Assembly (NCBI RefSeq): GCF_014205255.1 | Contig: NZ_JACHNE010000001.1 | Span: 5,518,001-5,582,000 of the forward strand | DNA: 64,000 bases | Reading direction: 5' to 3' | From: Streptomyces caelestis | GTDB lineage: Bacteria; Actinomycetota; Actinomycetes; Streptomycetales; Streptomycetaceae | Shown here: piece after piece, positions 14,464 to 22,942 of the stretch | How positions within the stretch are numbered: position 1 is the stretch's first letter | How the letters are laid out: every line of letters starts with the position of its first letter | Program-made: the position numbers and the translations under genes | Notes under the pieces: model-generated | Database searches by the model: none | The model's input: the letters and a program-made list of their open reading frames with translations, nothing else | What the model was told of the DNA's origin: nothing

Positions 14464-16101
14464 TCAGATACCTGCGGCGGTCGACAGGTCGCGCTTGATC
14501 GACTCCAGTAGGTCCGTCGCCTGTGCGCGGGCCGTGGGGAGGTCGGCGTGGGCGGCGACCGGGACCACGACCTCCAGGTAGCACTTCAGCTTCGGCTCCG
14601 TGCCGCTCGGGCGGACGATCACCCGGGCGCCGTCGAGGGTGTAGCGCAGGCCGTCGGTGGGCGGGAGGGTGCCCGTGCCCTGGGTGAGGTCGTCGGTGCG
14701 GGTGATCGGCAGGCCGGCGAGTTGGGCCGGGGGCTGTTCCCGCAGGCGGCGCATCGCGGCCGCGATGAGGGAGAGGTCCTCGACGCGGACCGAGAGCTGG
14801 TCCGTGGCGTGCAGGCCGTGTTCCACGGCCAGGTCGTCGAGAAGGTCCAGGAGGGTGCGGCCCTCCTCCTTGAGCTGTGAGGCCAGTTCCGTGATCAGGA
14901 GTGCCGCCGTGATGCCGTCCTTGTCGCGTACGCCGTCCGGGTCGACGCAGTAGCCGAGGGCCTCCTCGTAGCCGTAGCGCAGGCCCTCGGCGCGGGCGAT
15001 CCACTTGAAGCCGGTGAGCGTCTCGACGTGGGGGAGGCCTGCCTTCTCGGCGATACGGCCGAGGAGGGAGGACGAGACGATCGACTCGGCGAAGGTGCCG
15101 GTCGCTCCGCGGCGGACCAGGTGGGCGGCGAGGAGGGCGCCGACCTCGTCGCCGCGGAGCATGCGCCAGTCGTCGCCGTCCTGCACGGCGACGGCGCAGC
15201 GGTCCGCGTCCGGGTCGTTGGCGATGATCAGGTCGGGGGCGGGGGTGGTCGCGCGGGCCTTCGCGAATGCCAGGTCCATCGCGCCGGGCTCCTCCGGGTT
15301 GGGGAACGCGACGGTCGGGAAGTCCGGGTCGGGGTCGGCCTGCTCCGCGACGAGGGCCGGTTCCGGGAAGCCGGCGCGGGCGAAGGCGGCGAGGAGGACG
15401 TCCTTGCCGACGCCGTGCATCGCCGTGTACACCGTGCGGGCGGTGCGGGGGGAATCCTTGGCCAGGACGGCGTCGGTGCGGGCGAGGTAGGCGTCGAGGA
15501 CGCCGTCGTCGAGGGTGTCCCAGCCTTCGGTGGGGCGGCGGACGGTGGCCAGGGACGGGACGGCGGCGATCTCCGTCGCGATGTCGATGTCCGCCGGGGG
15601 GACGATCTGGGAGCCGTCGCCGAGGTACACCTTGTAGCCGTTGTCGCGGGGCGGGTTGTGGCTGGCGGTGACCTCTACGCCGGCGACCGCGCCGAGGTGC
15701 CTTATCGCGAAGGCGAGGACGGGGGTGGGGAGGGGGCGGGGGAGGACGGCGGCGCGGAGGCCGGCGCCGGTCATGACGGCGGCGGTGTCGCGGGCGAAGT
15801 CGTGCGACTTGTGGCGGGCGTCGTAGCCGATGACGACCAGGCCGTCGTGGTGGCCCTGCTTCTTGAGATACGCGGCGAGGCCGGCGGCCGCGCGGATGAC
15901 GACCGAGCTGTTCATGCGCATGGGACCGGCGCCGAGTTCGCCACGGAGGCCGGCGGTGCCGAACTGGAGGGTGCCGCTGAAGCGGGCGGCGAGTTCGGTG
16001 TGGTCCTGGGCGTCGATGAGGCGGGCGAGCTCGGTGCGGGTTTCCGGGTCGGGGTCCTCGGTGAGCCACGCCTGGGCCTGTGCGATGAGTTCGTCGTGCA
16101 C
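14464..16101 (-). CDS. Phosphomannomutase/phosphoglucomutase-type alpha-D-phosphohexomutase (possible phosphopentomutase)
   Basis: A 545-residue phosphohexomutase. It carries the substrate loop FGTAGLRG near residue 48, active-site phosphoserine Ser147 in VTASHNP, metal loop NDPDADR at 295-301, sugar loop GEEALGY-like (YGYEEALGY) and the C-terminal phosphate clamp RPSGTEPK. The family interconverts sugar-1- and sugar-6-phosphates. Members of this length next to PNP and deoC are often annotated as phosphomannomutase but could act on (deoxy)ribose-1-phosphate, linking PNP to DeoC. I favour that inference from context, since no other phosphopentomutase gene is visible. The start is a GTG with GGAGAGG 13 bases upstream; longer upstream readings are low-complexity shadows. 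Confidence 0.88.
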   Translation of the reverse strand: MHDELIAQAQAWLTEDPDPETRTELARLIDAQDHTELAARFSGTLQFGTAGLRGELGAGPMRMNSSVVIRAAAGLAAYLKKQGHHDGLVVIGYDARHKSHDFARDTAAVMTGAGLRAAVLPRPLPTPVLAFAIRHLGAVAGVEVTASHNPPRDNGYKVYLGDGSQIVPPADIDIATEIAAVPSLATVRRPTEGWDTLDDGVLDAYLARTDAVLAKDSPRTARTVYTAMHGVGKDVLLAAFARAGFPEPALVAEQADPDPDFPTVAFPNPEEPGAMDLAFAKARATTPAPDLIIANDPDADRCAVAVQDGDDWRMLRGDEVGALLAAHLVRRGATGTFAESIVSSSLLGRIAEKAGLPHVETLTGFKWIARAEGLRYGYEEALGYCVDPDGVRDKDGITAALLITELASQLKEEGRTLLDLLDDLAVEHGLHATDQLSVRVEDLSLIAAAMRRLREQPPAQLAGLPITRTDDLTQGTGTLPPTDGLRYTLDGARVIVRPSGTEPKLKCYLEVVVPVAAHADLPTARAQATDLLESIKRDLSTAAGI

Positions 16102-16239
16102 GGTCTGTGTCAGCCTCTCCGGTTGTCGTGCGGGTTGCCTCCGGCGGTTGTGCCGGGTGCCGGGTGCCTGCGGTGGCCTGTGCGGCTTCGGTGGGGGTGC
16201 GCGCAGCGCCTGCCGGGGTGCGGTGGGTCGGGGCCGCGC

Positions 16240-16331
16240 CGGGGGGTGTCCGTCCTCGGAACGGCGCGATGGGGTCGGATACCGACTAACCGTCCGTTGA
16301 CGCGCCAACCGCTGCGGACGGACACCCCCCG
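16240..16331. repeat. Long inverted repeat upstream of the mutase gene
   Basis: A perfect 16-bp inverted repeat (arms 16240-16255 and 16316-16331, the left arm beginning CGGGGGGTGTCC) separated by 60 bp, with a smaller GTCGG-ATA-CCGAC hairpin inside (16274-16286). It lies in the 417-bp gap between the mutase and PNP genes. It may be a terminator for PNP or a folded leader; no gene is seen in the gap. Confidence 0.7.
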
Positions 16332-16383
16332 ACACGGCCCCTTCTCGCCGTGCGCGGCTGCGGGCGCGTCGTGGCCCGCCCCA

Positions 16384-16483
16384 GCTGCGGGCAGTCGTGC
16401 CTCAGCCCAGTGCCTTAAGGGCCTGGGAGGTACCCCCAGGGCGGCACGGGTGGGCGCAGCGGCACCCCGCTCCGCCGGGCTGC
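16384..16483 (-). repeat. Dispersed intergenic repeat, copy 1 (minus orientation)
   Basis: Read on the minus strand it begins GCAGCCCGGCGGAGCGGGGTG and ends GCACGACTGCCCGCAGC, matching the copies at 20680, 27184 and 30425. The middle differs (no GGGGGTACCCCC core, but CCACCCGTGCCGCC is kept). It sits immediately downstream of the PNP gene. Confidence 0.8.
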
Positions 16484-16518
16484 GGACCCACTCGGCCCCG
16501 GCAGCGGCGCCGGGTTGC

Positions 16519-17343
16519 TTACAGGCGCCCCAGGACCTGTGCCAGCAGTGAGCCCATCCTCGTGGCGGAGTCGCGGCCGGCCTGGAGGACCTCTTCGTGG
16601 TTGAGGGGCTCCCCGGTCATCCCCGCTGCCAGGTTCGTGACGAGGGAGATGCCCAGAACCTCCGCACCCGCCTCGCGCGCGGCGATCGCCTCCAGGACCG
16701 TCGACATGCCCACCAGGTCGGCCCCGATGACCCGGGCCATGCGGATCTCGGCCGGTGTCTCGTAGTGCGGGCCGGGGAACTGGGCGTAGACGCCCTCCTC
16801 CAGGGTGGGATCGACCTCCTTGCACAGGGCCCGCAGGCCCGGGGAGTAGAGGTCGGTGAGGTCGACGAAGTTGGCGCCGACGATCGGGGACGTCGCCGTG
16901 AGGTTGATGTGGTCGCTGATCAGGACCGGCTGGCCGGGGCGCATGCCCTCGCGCAGGCCGCCGCAGCCGTTGGTGAGGACGATCGTCTTGCAGCCGGCCG
17001 ACACGGCGGTGCGGACACCGTGGGCGACGGCGGCCACGCCGCGGCCCTCGTAGTAGTGCGTGCGGCCGAGGAAGACGAGGGCGCGCTTGTTGCCGATCCG
17101 GTACGAGCGGATCTTGCCTCCGTGGCCCTCGACCGCCGGCGGCGGGAAGCCGGGCAGCTCGGTGACCTGGAGCTCCGCCTCGGGAGCGCCGAGGGCGTCC
17201 ACGGCCGGGGCCCAGCCGGAGCCCATCACGAGGGCGACGTCGTGTGTCTCGGCGCCCGTGAGTTCGCGCAGGCGGGCCGCGGCGGCGTCGGCGGCGGCGT
17301 GGGGGTCGCCCAGGATGTCGTCCGGAAGAAGAGATGCGTTCAC
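16519..17343 (-). CDS. Purine nucleoside phosphorylase
   Basis: A 274-residue trimeric-type PNP that cleaves inosine, guanosine and deoxy forms to base and (deoxy)ribose-1-phosphate. Motifs in order: GSGWAPAVD (phosphate loop), GRTHYYEGRG (phosphate-binding His), the GCGGLREGMRPG stretch, PGPHYETPAEIRM and VGMSTVLEAIAAR (ribose Met), SLVTNLAAG (base-binding Asn). Start set at a GTG just after an identical copy of the deoC palindrome, 26 bp away; a longer reading would cover the operator. It converts the inosine made by the upstream adenosine deaminase. Confidence 0.95.
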   Translation of the reverse strand: MNASLLPDDILGDPHAAADAAAARLRELTGAETHDVALVMGSGWAPAVDALGAPEAELQVTELPGFPPPAVEGHGGKIRSYRIGNKRALVFLGRTHYYEGRGVAAVAHGVRTAVSAGCKTIVLTNGCGGLREGMRPGQPVLISDHINLTATSPIVGANFVDLTDLYSPGLRALCKEVDPTLEEGVYAQFPGPHYETPAEIRMARVIGADLVGMSTVLEAIAAREAGAEVLGISLVTNLAAGMTGEPLNHEEVLQAGRDSATRMGSLLAQVLGRL

Positions 17344-17368
17344 GCCGACGAGGGTAGCCGGTGATTGC

Positions 17369-17380
17369 CTACGCGCGTAG
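17369..17380. promoter_or_regulatory. Palindromic operator CTACGCGCGTAG in front of PNP
   Basis: Second exact copy of the 12-bp palindrome found in front of deoC (13578-13589), here 26 bp upstream of the PNP start. See the finding on a shared nucleoside operator. Confidence 0.75.
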
Positions 17381-17436
17381 ATGGCGGAGCTCACGGGGTG
17401 ACGATCGTTGTCTTGTCGTTTCCGACGAAGAGAGGG

Positions 17437-17874
17437 TCAGCAGGGGCGCTTGCGGAGTTCCATCACGTAGTCGTGCGGGGCGCCGGCCGACTCGGCCGCG
17501 TCGGCGATCTCGCCCAGATTGCGGGCGGAGGGCAGACCGCCCTCGTAGGCGTTGAGGGTGAAGGCCCAGGCCTGCTCGTCACCCTCCAGGGTGTGGACCC
17601 GTACCCGCGTACGGCGGTAGATGTCGAGCCCCACACCCTCCCAGCGGTCGAGTGACTCCTCGTCCATGGGGGCGATGTCGTACAGCGCGACGAAGACCTG
17701 GGAGAGGGGGTCCTCGACGATCGTCGGCAGGGCACCCTCCCAGCCCATGTGCTCGCCGCCGAAGGTCAGCCGCCACCCGTTCAGCCAGCCGGTGGCGCGC
17801 AGCGGCGAGTGCGGGGCGCGGCGGGACATCAGCCGCGCGTCGAGGTTGCCGGCGTACGCGGCGTAGAGCGACAT
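17437..17874 (-). CDS. Gamma-glutamylcyclotransferase-fold protein
   Basis: A 145-residue protein. The N-terminal LYAAYAGNLDARLM is the glycine-bearing loop of the GGCT/AIG2-like fold (usually YGSN or YGxN; here YAGNLD), followed by GWRLTFGG and a conserved LYDIAPMDEESLDRWEG helix. Related enzymes form 5-oxoproline from gamma-glutamyl compounds; the actinobacterial members have not been assigned a substrate. The ATG is chosen as the first residue that matches the fold. It has no clear ribosome site. It is divergent from the LpdA-type gene with a 95-bp gap. Confidence 0.78.
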   Translation of the reverse strand: MSLYAAYAGNLDARLMSRRAPHSPLRATGWLNGWRLTFGGEHMGWEGALPTIVEDPLSQVFVALYDIAPMDEESLDRWEGVGLDIYRRTRVRVHTLEGDEQAWAFTLNAYEGGLPSARNLGEIADAAESAGAPHDYVMELRKRPC

Positions 17875-17969
17875 GGGGAGAGAGTACGGCAGGTACCCCG
17901 GGGTCACCCGCGTAACGGAGCCGCATCGGGCGGGCCCCGGGGCGGTGTCACGTCGAGGCGTGCGGGACA

Positions 17970-19418
17970 ATGGAGTACGTGACTCGGATCGTGATCATCG
18001 GTGGCGGACCCGGCGGATACGAAGCGGCCCTGGTGGCCGCCCAACTCGGTGCGGAGGTGACCGTCGTCGACTGCGACGGTCTGGGCGGTGCGTCGGTGCT
18101 GACCGACTGCGTGCCGTCGAAGACCCTGATCGCCACGGCCGAGGTGATGACCACCTTCGACTCCTCGTACGAGGAACTGGGGATCATCGTCGCCGACGAC
18201 ACCCCGCATCTGGAGCAGAGCGCCCGGGTGGTCGGGGTCGACCTGGGCAAGGTCAACCGGCGTGTGAAGCGGCTCGCGCTCGCCCAGTCGCACGACATCA
18301 CGGCCTCCGTGACGCGTGCCGGGGCGCGTGTCCTGCGCGGGCGCGGGCGGCTGGAGGGCATGCAGGCGCTCGACGGGTCCCGGAAGGTCGTGGTGCGCGC
18401 CGCCGACGGGAGTGAGGAGACCCTCACGGCCGACGCGGTGCTCATCGCCACCGGCGGGCACCCCCGTGAGCTGCCCGACGCCCTGCCGGACGGTGAGCGG
18501 ATCCTGAACTGGACCCAGGTCTACGACCTCGACGAGCTCCCCGAGGAGCTGATCGTGGTCGGGTCGGGTGTGACCGGTGCCGAGTTCGCCGGTGCCTATC
18601 AGGCGCTGGGGTCGAGGGTGACGCTCGTGTCGTCGCGGGACCGGGTGCTGCCCGGTGAGGACCCGGACGCGGCCGCCGTGCTGGAGGAGGTCTTCCGGCG
18701 GCGCGGAATGAACGTCATGGGGCGTACCCGGGCGCAGTCCGCCAAGCGGGTCGGGGACCGGGTCGAGGTGACCCTCTCCGACGGGCGGGTCATCACCGGG
18801 TCGCACTGCCTCATGGCCGTCGGTGCCGTTCCGAACAGCTCGGGCATGGGGCTGGAGGAAGCCGGCGTCAGGCTGCGCGAGTCCGGTCACATCTGGACCG
18901 ACAAGGTGTCGCGTACGACCGCTCCGGGCGTGTACGCGGCCGGTGACGTGACGGGCGTGTTCGCCCTCGCCTCCGTGGCCGCCATGCAGGGACGTATCGC
19001 CATGTACCACTTCCTGGGCGATGCCGTGGCCCCGCTGAACCTGAAGACCGTCTCGTCGAACGTCTTCACCGACCCGGAGATCGCCACGGTCGGCTACACC
19101 CAGGCCGACGTCGACGGCGGGAAGATCGACGCTCGGGGCGTGAAGCTGCCGCTGCTGCGCAACCCGCGCGCGAAGATGCAGGGCATCCGCGACGGCTTCG
19201 TCAAGATCTTCTGCCGGCCGGGGACCGGGATCGTGGTCGGCGGTGTGGTCGTGGCGCCGCGTGCCTCGGAACTGATCCACCCCATCTCGGTCGCGGTCGA
19301 CAACAATCTGACAGTCGAACAGATTGCGAACGCCTTCACCGTCTATCCCTCGTTGTCGGGCTCGATCGCCGAAGTGGCACGGCAGTTGCACACCCGGAAG
19401 GACACCGGCGAGGGCTGA
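17970..19418 (+). CDS. lpdA: LpdA-type NAD(P)H flavoprotein oxidoreductase (quinone reductase) lacking one redox cysteine
   Basis: A 482-residue member of the dihydrolipoamide dehydrogenase/mercuric reductase superfamily. FAD loop GGGPGGYEAA near the N terminus, NAD(P)H loop VGSGVTGAEFAGAY, and YAAGDVTG are intact. The redox segment reads GLGGASVLTDCVPSK: the first of the two active-site cysteines is replaced by Ser, so it cannot form the usual disulfide. The mycobacterial LpdA (Rv3303c) has the same loss and works as a quinone reductase, not as E3 of a dehydrogenase complex. Alternative GTG start at 17979 would begin VTRIVIIGGG, which aligns with my memory of mycobacterial LpdA; it has GGAG only three bases upstream. 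Confidence 0.88.
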   Translation: MEYVTRIVIIGGGPGGYEAALVAAQLGAEVTVVDCDGLGGASVLTDCVPSKTLIATAEVMTTFDSSYEELGIIVADDTPHLEQSARVVGVDLGKVNRRVKRLALAQSHDITASVTRAGARVLRGRGRLEGMQALDGSRKVVVRAADGSEETLTADAVLIATGGHPRELPDALPDGERILNWTQVYDLDELPEELIVVGSGVTGAEFAGAYQALGSRVTLVSSRDRVLPGEDPDAAAVLEEVFRRRGMNVMGRTRAQSAKRVGDRVEVTLSDGRVITGSHCLMAVGAVPNSSGMGLEEAGVRLRESGHIWTDKVSRTTAPGVYAAGDVTGVFALASVAAMQGRIAMYHFLGDAVAPLNLKTVSSNVFTDPEIATVGYTQADVDGGKIDARGVKLPLLRNPRAKMQGIRDGFVKIFCRPGTGIVVGGVVVAPRASELIHPISVAVDNNLTVEQIANAFTVYPSLSGSIAEVARQLHTRKDTGEG

Positions 19419-19583
19419 GGCCGCATCCGACTCCTCGCTGGTCACGGTGAGTGTTCGACCGTGCGGACGGCATAGGCGGGCGGACTAGGCCCTATACCAC
19501 TTCCCGCTGCTCCGCGCGAACATCTTCTGCTATTCAGCGCAAACTGCTGAAAGCAGACGGTCGCTGGCGTTACTGTCAGTTTC

Positions 19584-20558
19584 GTGTTCGCTGCAGAACG
19601 TCGCCAATTGATCCTCGAAATGGTGCGAGCGAACGGGGCCGTGTCGCTCCGTGAGCTCGCCCGCGTCGTCCAGACCTCCGAAGTGACCGTACGGCGGGAC
19701 GTGCGCGCGCTGGAGGCAGAAGGACTCCTCGACCGCCGGCACGGCGGTGCGGTACTGCCGGGCGGTTTCACGCGGGAGTCCGGCTTTCCGCAGAAGTCTC
19801 ATCTCGCGACCGCCGAGAAGACCGCCATCGCCGACCTCGCCGCGAATTTCGTGGAGGAGGGCGAGGCGATCGTGGTCGGGGCGGGTACGACGACCCAGGA
19901 GCTGGCCCGCCGGCTCGCCCGGGTGCCCGGGCTGACCGTCGTCACCAACTCACTTCTCGTCGCGCAGGCGTTGGCCCATGCCAACCGGGTCGAGGTCGTG
20001 ATGACCGGCGGTACGCTCCGCGGCTCCAACTACGCCCTGGTCGGCAGCGGTGCCGAGCAGTCCCTGCACGGGCTGCGGGTGTCGCGGGCGTTCCTGTCCG
20101 GGAGTGGTCTGACCGCGGAGCGGGGACTGTCCACGTCCAACATGCTGTCGGCGTCGGTCGACCGGGCGTTGGTGCAGGCCGCCGCGGAGGTCGTGGTCCT
20201 CGCCGACCACACCAAGCTCGGGACGGACACGATGTTCCAGACCGTGCCGACGGATCTCATCACCCGCCTCGTGACGGACGAACCGCCTGCCCACGACGAT
20301 CGTGCGGCGACGGAGCTTCAGGCACTCGCCGATCAGGGAGTGCAGATCGCTGTCGCGGGGGCGCCGGGGGGTTCGGCGGGGGCGGGGAGCCCCGGGGGTG
20401 ATGCCGTCCCGGCGCGTCAGCAGCGCCGGGATGTGCCGTTGCCCGGGCCTCGGAGGCAGGCGCCGGGGGCGGGGAGTGGGTTGCGGTCGGCCGCGATGCT
20501 CGGGGAGCAGAGTCCTGGGGCGGAGCGGGCCAGGGTTGCCGATCTGCGGCGGCGTTGA
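19584..20558 (+). CDS. DeoR/GlpR family transcriptional regulator with a long disordered tail
   Basis: A 324-residue regulator. The N-terminal DeoR helix-turn-helix (VSLRELARVVQTSEVTVRRD) is followed by the sugar-phosphate sensing domain with GAGTTTQELARRL and the NSLLVAQALA and ADHTKLGTD motifs typical of the family. The last 65 or so residues (after about 258) are Gly/Ala/Pro/Arg-rich and beyond the normal end of the family. The GTG start has no ribosome site, and the transcript may be leaderless. DeoR proteins sense phosphorylated sugars; it is a candidate, but unproven, regulator of the deoC/PNP palindrome. Confidence 0.88.
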   Translation: MFAAERRQLILEMVRANGAVSLRELARVVQTSEVTVRRDVRALEAEGLLDRRHGGAVLPGGFTRESGFPQKSHLATAEKTAIADLAANFVEEGEAIVVGAGTTTQELARRLARVPGLTVVTNSLLVAQALAHANRVEVVMTGGTLRGSNYALVGSGAEQSLHGLRVSRAFLSGSGLTAERGLSTSNMLSASVDRALVQAAAEVVVLADHTKLGTDTMFQTVPTDLITRLVTDEPPAHDDRAATELQALADQGVQIAVAGAPGGSAGAGSPGGDAVPARQQRRDVPLPGPRRQAPGAGSGLRSAAMLGEQSPGAERARVADLRRR

Positions 20559-20679
20559 CCCGACGGGTCAGCTGAGTCGCTGCTGATTGCCAGGTGCTCG
20601 GCGTTGTTGCCGGGGCGGTGTGGGTCGACAGCCTGGCGTGGAAAGGTGCCGCCGGCGGCTGCTGAGGCCGGGGCGTTGC

Positions 20680-20777
20680 GCAGCCCGGCGGTGCGGGGTG
20701 CCTCCCCCAAGCTCTTCGAGCAGGGGGTACCCCCAGCGCCCACCCGTGCCGCCCAAGCGGCATGACTGCCCGCAGCC
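20680..20777 (+). repeat. Dispersed intergenic repeat, copy 2
   Basis: Begins GCAGCCCGGCGG, contains GGGGTGCCTCCCCCAAGCTC, a core GGGGGTACCCCC palindrome and CCACCCGTGCCGCC, and ends ACTGCCCGCAGCC. It shares near-identical blocks with the copy at 27184 and is preceded by the same GGTGCTCGGCGTTG-type leader (20593). The end phrase ACTGCCCGCAGCCA repeats about 20 bp downstream. It lies between convergent genes. Confidence 0.85.
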
Positions 20778-20850
20778 AAGGCGGCTACGACTGCCCGCAG
20801 CCAGGGAACTAGGCCGGCCACGCCTGCCCGCGGCTGAGTGGAGACACCAC

Positions 20851-20879
20851 CGGCGCGGCCCCGAGCCGGGGCCGCGCCG
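20851..20879. terminator. Bidirectional hairpin terminator between deoR and accA2
   Basis: Perfect 13-bp stem (20851-20863 with 20867-20879, arm CGGCGCGGCCCCG) and a 3-base loop, 20 bp before the accA2 stop and after the deoR stop. Confidence 0.85.
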
Positions 20880-20898
20880 TAGGCGTTGTCCGGTTCGC

Positions 20899-22674
20899 TC
20901 AGTCCTTGATCTCGCAGATCGCCGCGCCGGACGTGACCGACGCGCCGATGTCCGCGCTGAGGCCCTTGATCGTGCCGGACTTGTGCGCGTTCAACGGCTG
21001 CTCCATCTTCATGGCCTCGAGGACGACGACGAGGTCGCCCTCCTTGACCTCCTGGCCCTCCTCCACCGCGACCTTGACGATGGTGCCCTGCATGGGGGAG
21101 GCGAGGGTGTCGCCGGAGGCGGCGGGGCCCGACTTCTTCGCCGCGCGGCGCTTGGGCTTGGCCCCGGCCGCGAGGCCCGTGCGCGCCAGGGACATGCCCA
21201 GGGACGCCGGGAGGGAGACCTCCAGACGCTTGCCGCCGACCTCGACGACCACCGTCTCGCGGCCCGGCTCCTCGTCCGCCTCCAAGGCGTCCGCAGCCGC
21301 CGTGAAGGGCTTGATCTCGTTGACGAACTCCGTCTCGATCCAGCGGGTGTGGACCGTGAACGGCCCGTCCTGGCCGTGCACCTCCGGCGCGAACGCCGAA
21401 TCCCGCACCACCGCACGATGGAACGGGATCGCCGTCGCCATGCCCTCGACCTGGAACTCCTCCAGGGCACGGGCGGCCCGCTCCAGCGCCTCCTTGCGCG
21501 TGCGGCCGGTGACGATCAGCTTGGCCAGCAGGGAGTCCCACGCCGGGCCGATGACCGCTCCGGACTCCACGCCCGCGTCCAGCCGCACACCCGGGCCGGA
21601 CGGCGGGGCGAACGTCGTGACCGTGCCGGGGGCCGGCAGGAAGTTGCGGCCCGGGTCCTCGCCGTTGATGCGGAACTCGAAGGAGTGACCGCGCAGCACC
21701 GGGTCGTCGTAGCCGAGCTCCTCGCCGTCGGCGATGCGGAACATCTCGCGGACGAGGTCGATGCCGGCGACCTCCTCGGTGACCGGGTGCTCCACCTGGA
21801 GGCGGGTGTTGACCTCGAGGAAGGAGATCGTGCCGTCGTTGCCGACGAGGAACTCGACCGTGCCGGCGCCGACGTAGCCGGCCTCCTTCAGGATCGCCTT
21901 GGAGGCCGAGTACAGCTGCTCCACCTGCGCGTCGGACAGGAAGGGGGCGGGCGCTTCCTCCACCAGCTTCTGGTGCCGGCGCTGGAGGGAGCAGTCACGC
22001 GTGGAGACCACGACCACGTTGCCGTGCTGGTCGGCGAGGCACTGGGTCTCGACGTGCCGCGGCTTGTCGAGGTAGCGCTCGACGAAGCACTCGCCCCGGC
22101 CGAAGGCGGCGACGGCCTCGCGGACCGCCGAGTCGTACAGCTCCGGCACCTCTTCCAGCGTCCGCGCGACCTTCAGACCGCGGCCACCGCCACCGAACGC
22201 CGCCTTGATGGCGATCGGCAGCCCGTGCTGCTCGGCGAAGGCGACGACCTCCTCCGCACCGGACACCGGGTCGGGCGTGCCCGCCACCAGCGGGGCGCCC
22301 GCGCGCTGCGCGATGTGCCGGGCCGCGACCTTGTCGCCCAGGTCGCGGATCGCCTGCGGGGGCGGGCCGATCCAGATCAGGCCCGCGTCCAGGACCGCCT
22401 GCGCGAAGTCCGCGTTCTCGGAGAGGAAGCCGTAGCCGGGGTGGATCGCGTCCGCGCCGGACTCGCGCGCGGCCTTCAGCACCTTCTCGATGTCGAGGTA
22501 GCTGGTGCCCGGCGTGTCACCGCCCAGGGCGAACGCCTCATCCGCGGCGCGGACATGCAGAGCGTCCCGGTCCGGGTCGGCGTAGACGGCCACGCTCTTG
22601 ATGCCGGCATCCCGGCAGGCCCGGGCCACGCGGACAGCGATTTCGCCACGGTTGGCGATGAGCACCTTGCGCAC
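20899..22674 (-). CDS. accA2: Acyl-CoA carboxylase alpha subunit (biotin carboxylase plus BCCP)
   Basis: A 591-residue protein joining a biotin carboxylase domain (residues 1 to about 450: VRKVLIANRGEIAVRVARAC, ATP loop GGGGRGLKVA, EVNTRLQVEHPVTE) to a C-terminal biotinyl domain with EAMKMEQ (biotinyl Lys556). It carboxylates its biotin with bicarbonate and ATP and passes CO2 to a carboxyltransferase subunit such as PccB encoded at 24568. GTG start with AGGGAG upstream; length fits S. coelicolor AccA2. BirA at 26280 would attach the biotin. It converges with the DeoR gene. Confidence 0.94.
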   Translation of the reverse strand: MRKVLIANRGEIAVRVARACRDAGIKSVAVYADPDRDALHVRAADEAFALGGDTPGTSYLDIEKVLKAARESGADAIHPGYGFLSENADFAQAVLDAGLIWIGPPPQAIRDLGDKVAARHIAQRAGAPLVAGTPDPVSGAEEVVAFAEQHGLPIAIKAAFGGGGRGLKVARTLEEVPELYDSAVREAVAAFGRGECFVERYLDKPRHVETQCLADQHGNVVVVSTRDCSLQRRHQKLVEEAPAPFLSDAQVEQLYSASKAILKEAGYVGAGTVEFLVGNDGTISFLEVNTRLQVEHPVTEEVAGIDLVREMFRIADGEELGYDDPVLRGHSFEFRINGEDPGRNFLPAPGTVTTFAPPSGPGVRLDAGVESGAVIGPAWDSLLAKLIVTGRTRKEALERAARALEEFQVEGMATAIPFHRAVVRDSAFAPEVHGQDGPFTVHTRWIETEFVNEIKPFTAAADALEADEEPGRETVVVEVGGKRLEVSLPASLGMSLARTGLAAGAKPKRRAAKKSGPAASGDTLASPMQGTIVKVAVEEGQEVKEGDLVVVLEAMKMEQPLNAHKSGTIKGLSADIGASVTSGAAICEIKD

Positions 22675-22942
22675 GATGAGGCTCCCTCCTTGAAACAAGC
22701 CGAGTTTAGGGACTGCCGACACGGCACTTCGACCCGTCCCCAGTGGTGAGCTTTCCCACACGGAGCGTGATGCGAGGCTCGCTCGACCCGCGAAATCCCT
22801 TGTCGCGCAGCGGCAGGCAGTACTTCTCCGGCAAACCCTAGCCCTCCCCTGTGGCCAAGGTCTCTGTCATCACGTGCTGCGGGCCACTCGGTTTCTTTGT
22901 GGAGTCCCTACGAATGGCCCAATGATTCTTTGCCCGCCGCAG

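Noticed and set aside
17970..19418. Annotation as the E3 subunit of pyruvate or 2-oxoglutarate dehydrogenase
   Set aside because: The first redox cysteine is missing, so lipoamide oxidation by a disulfide relay is not possible.
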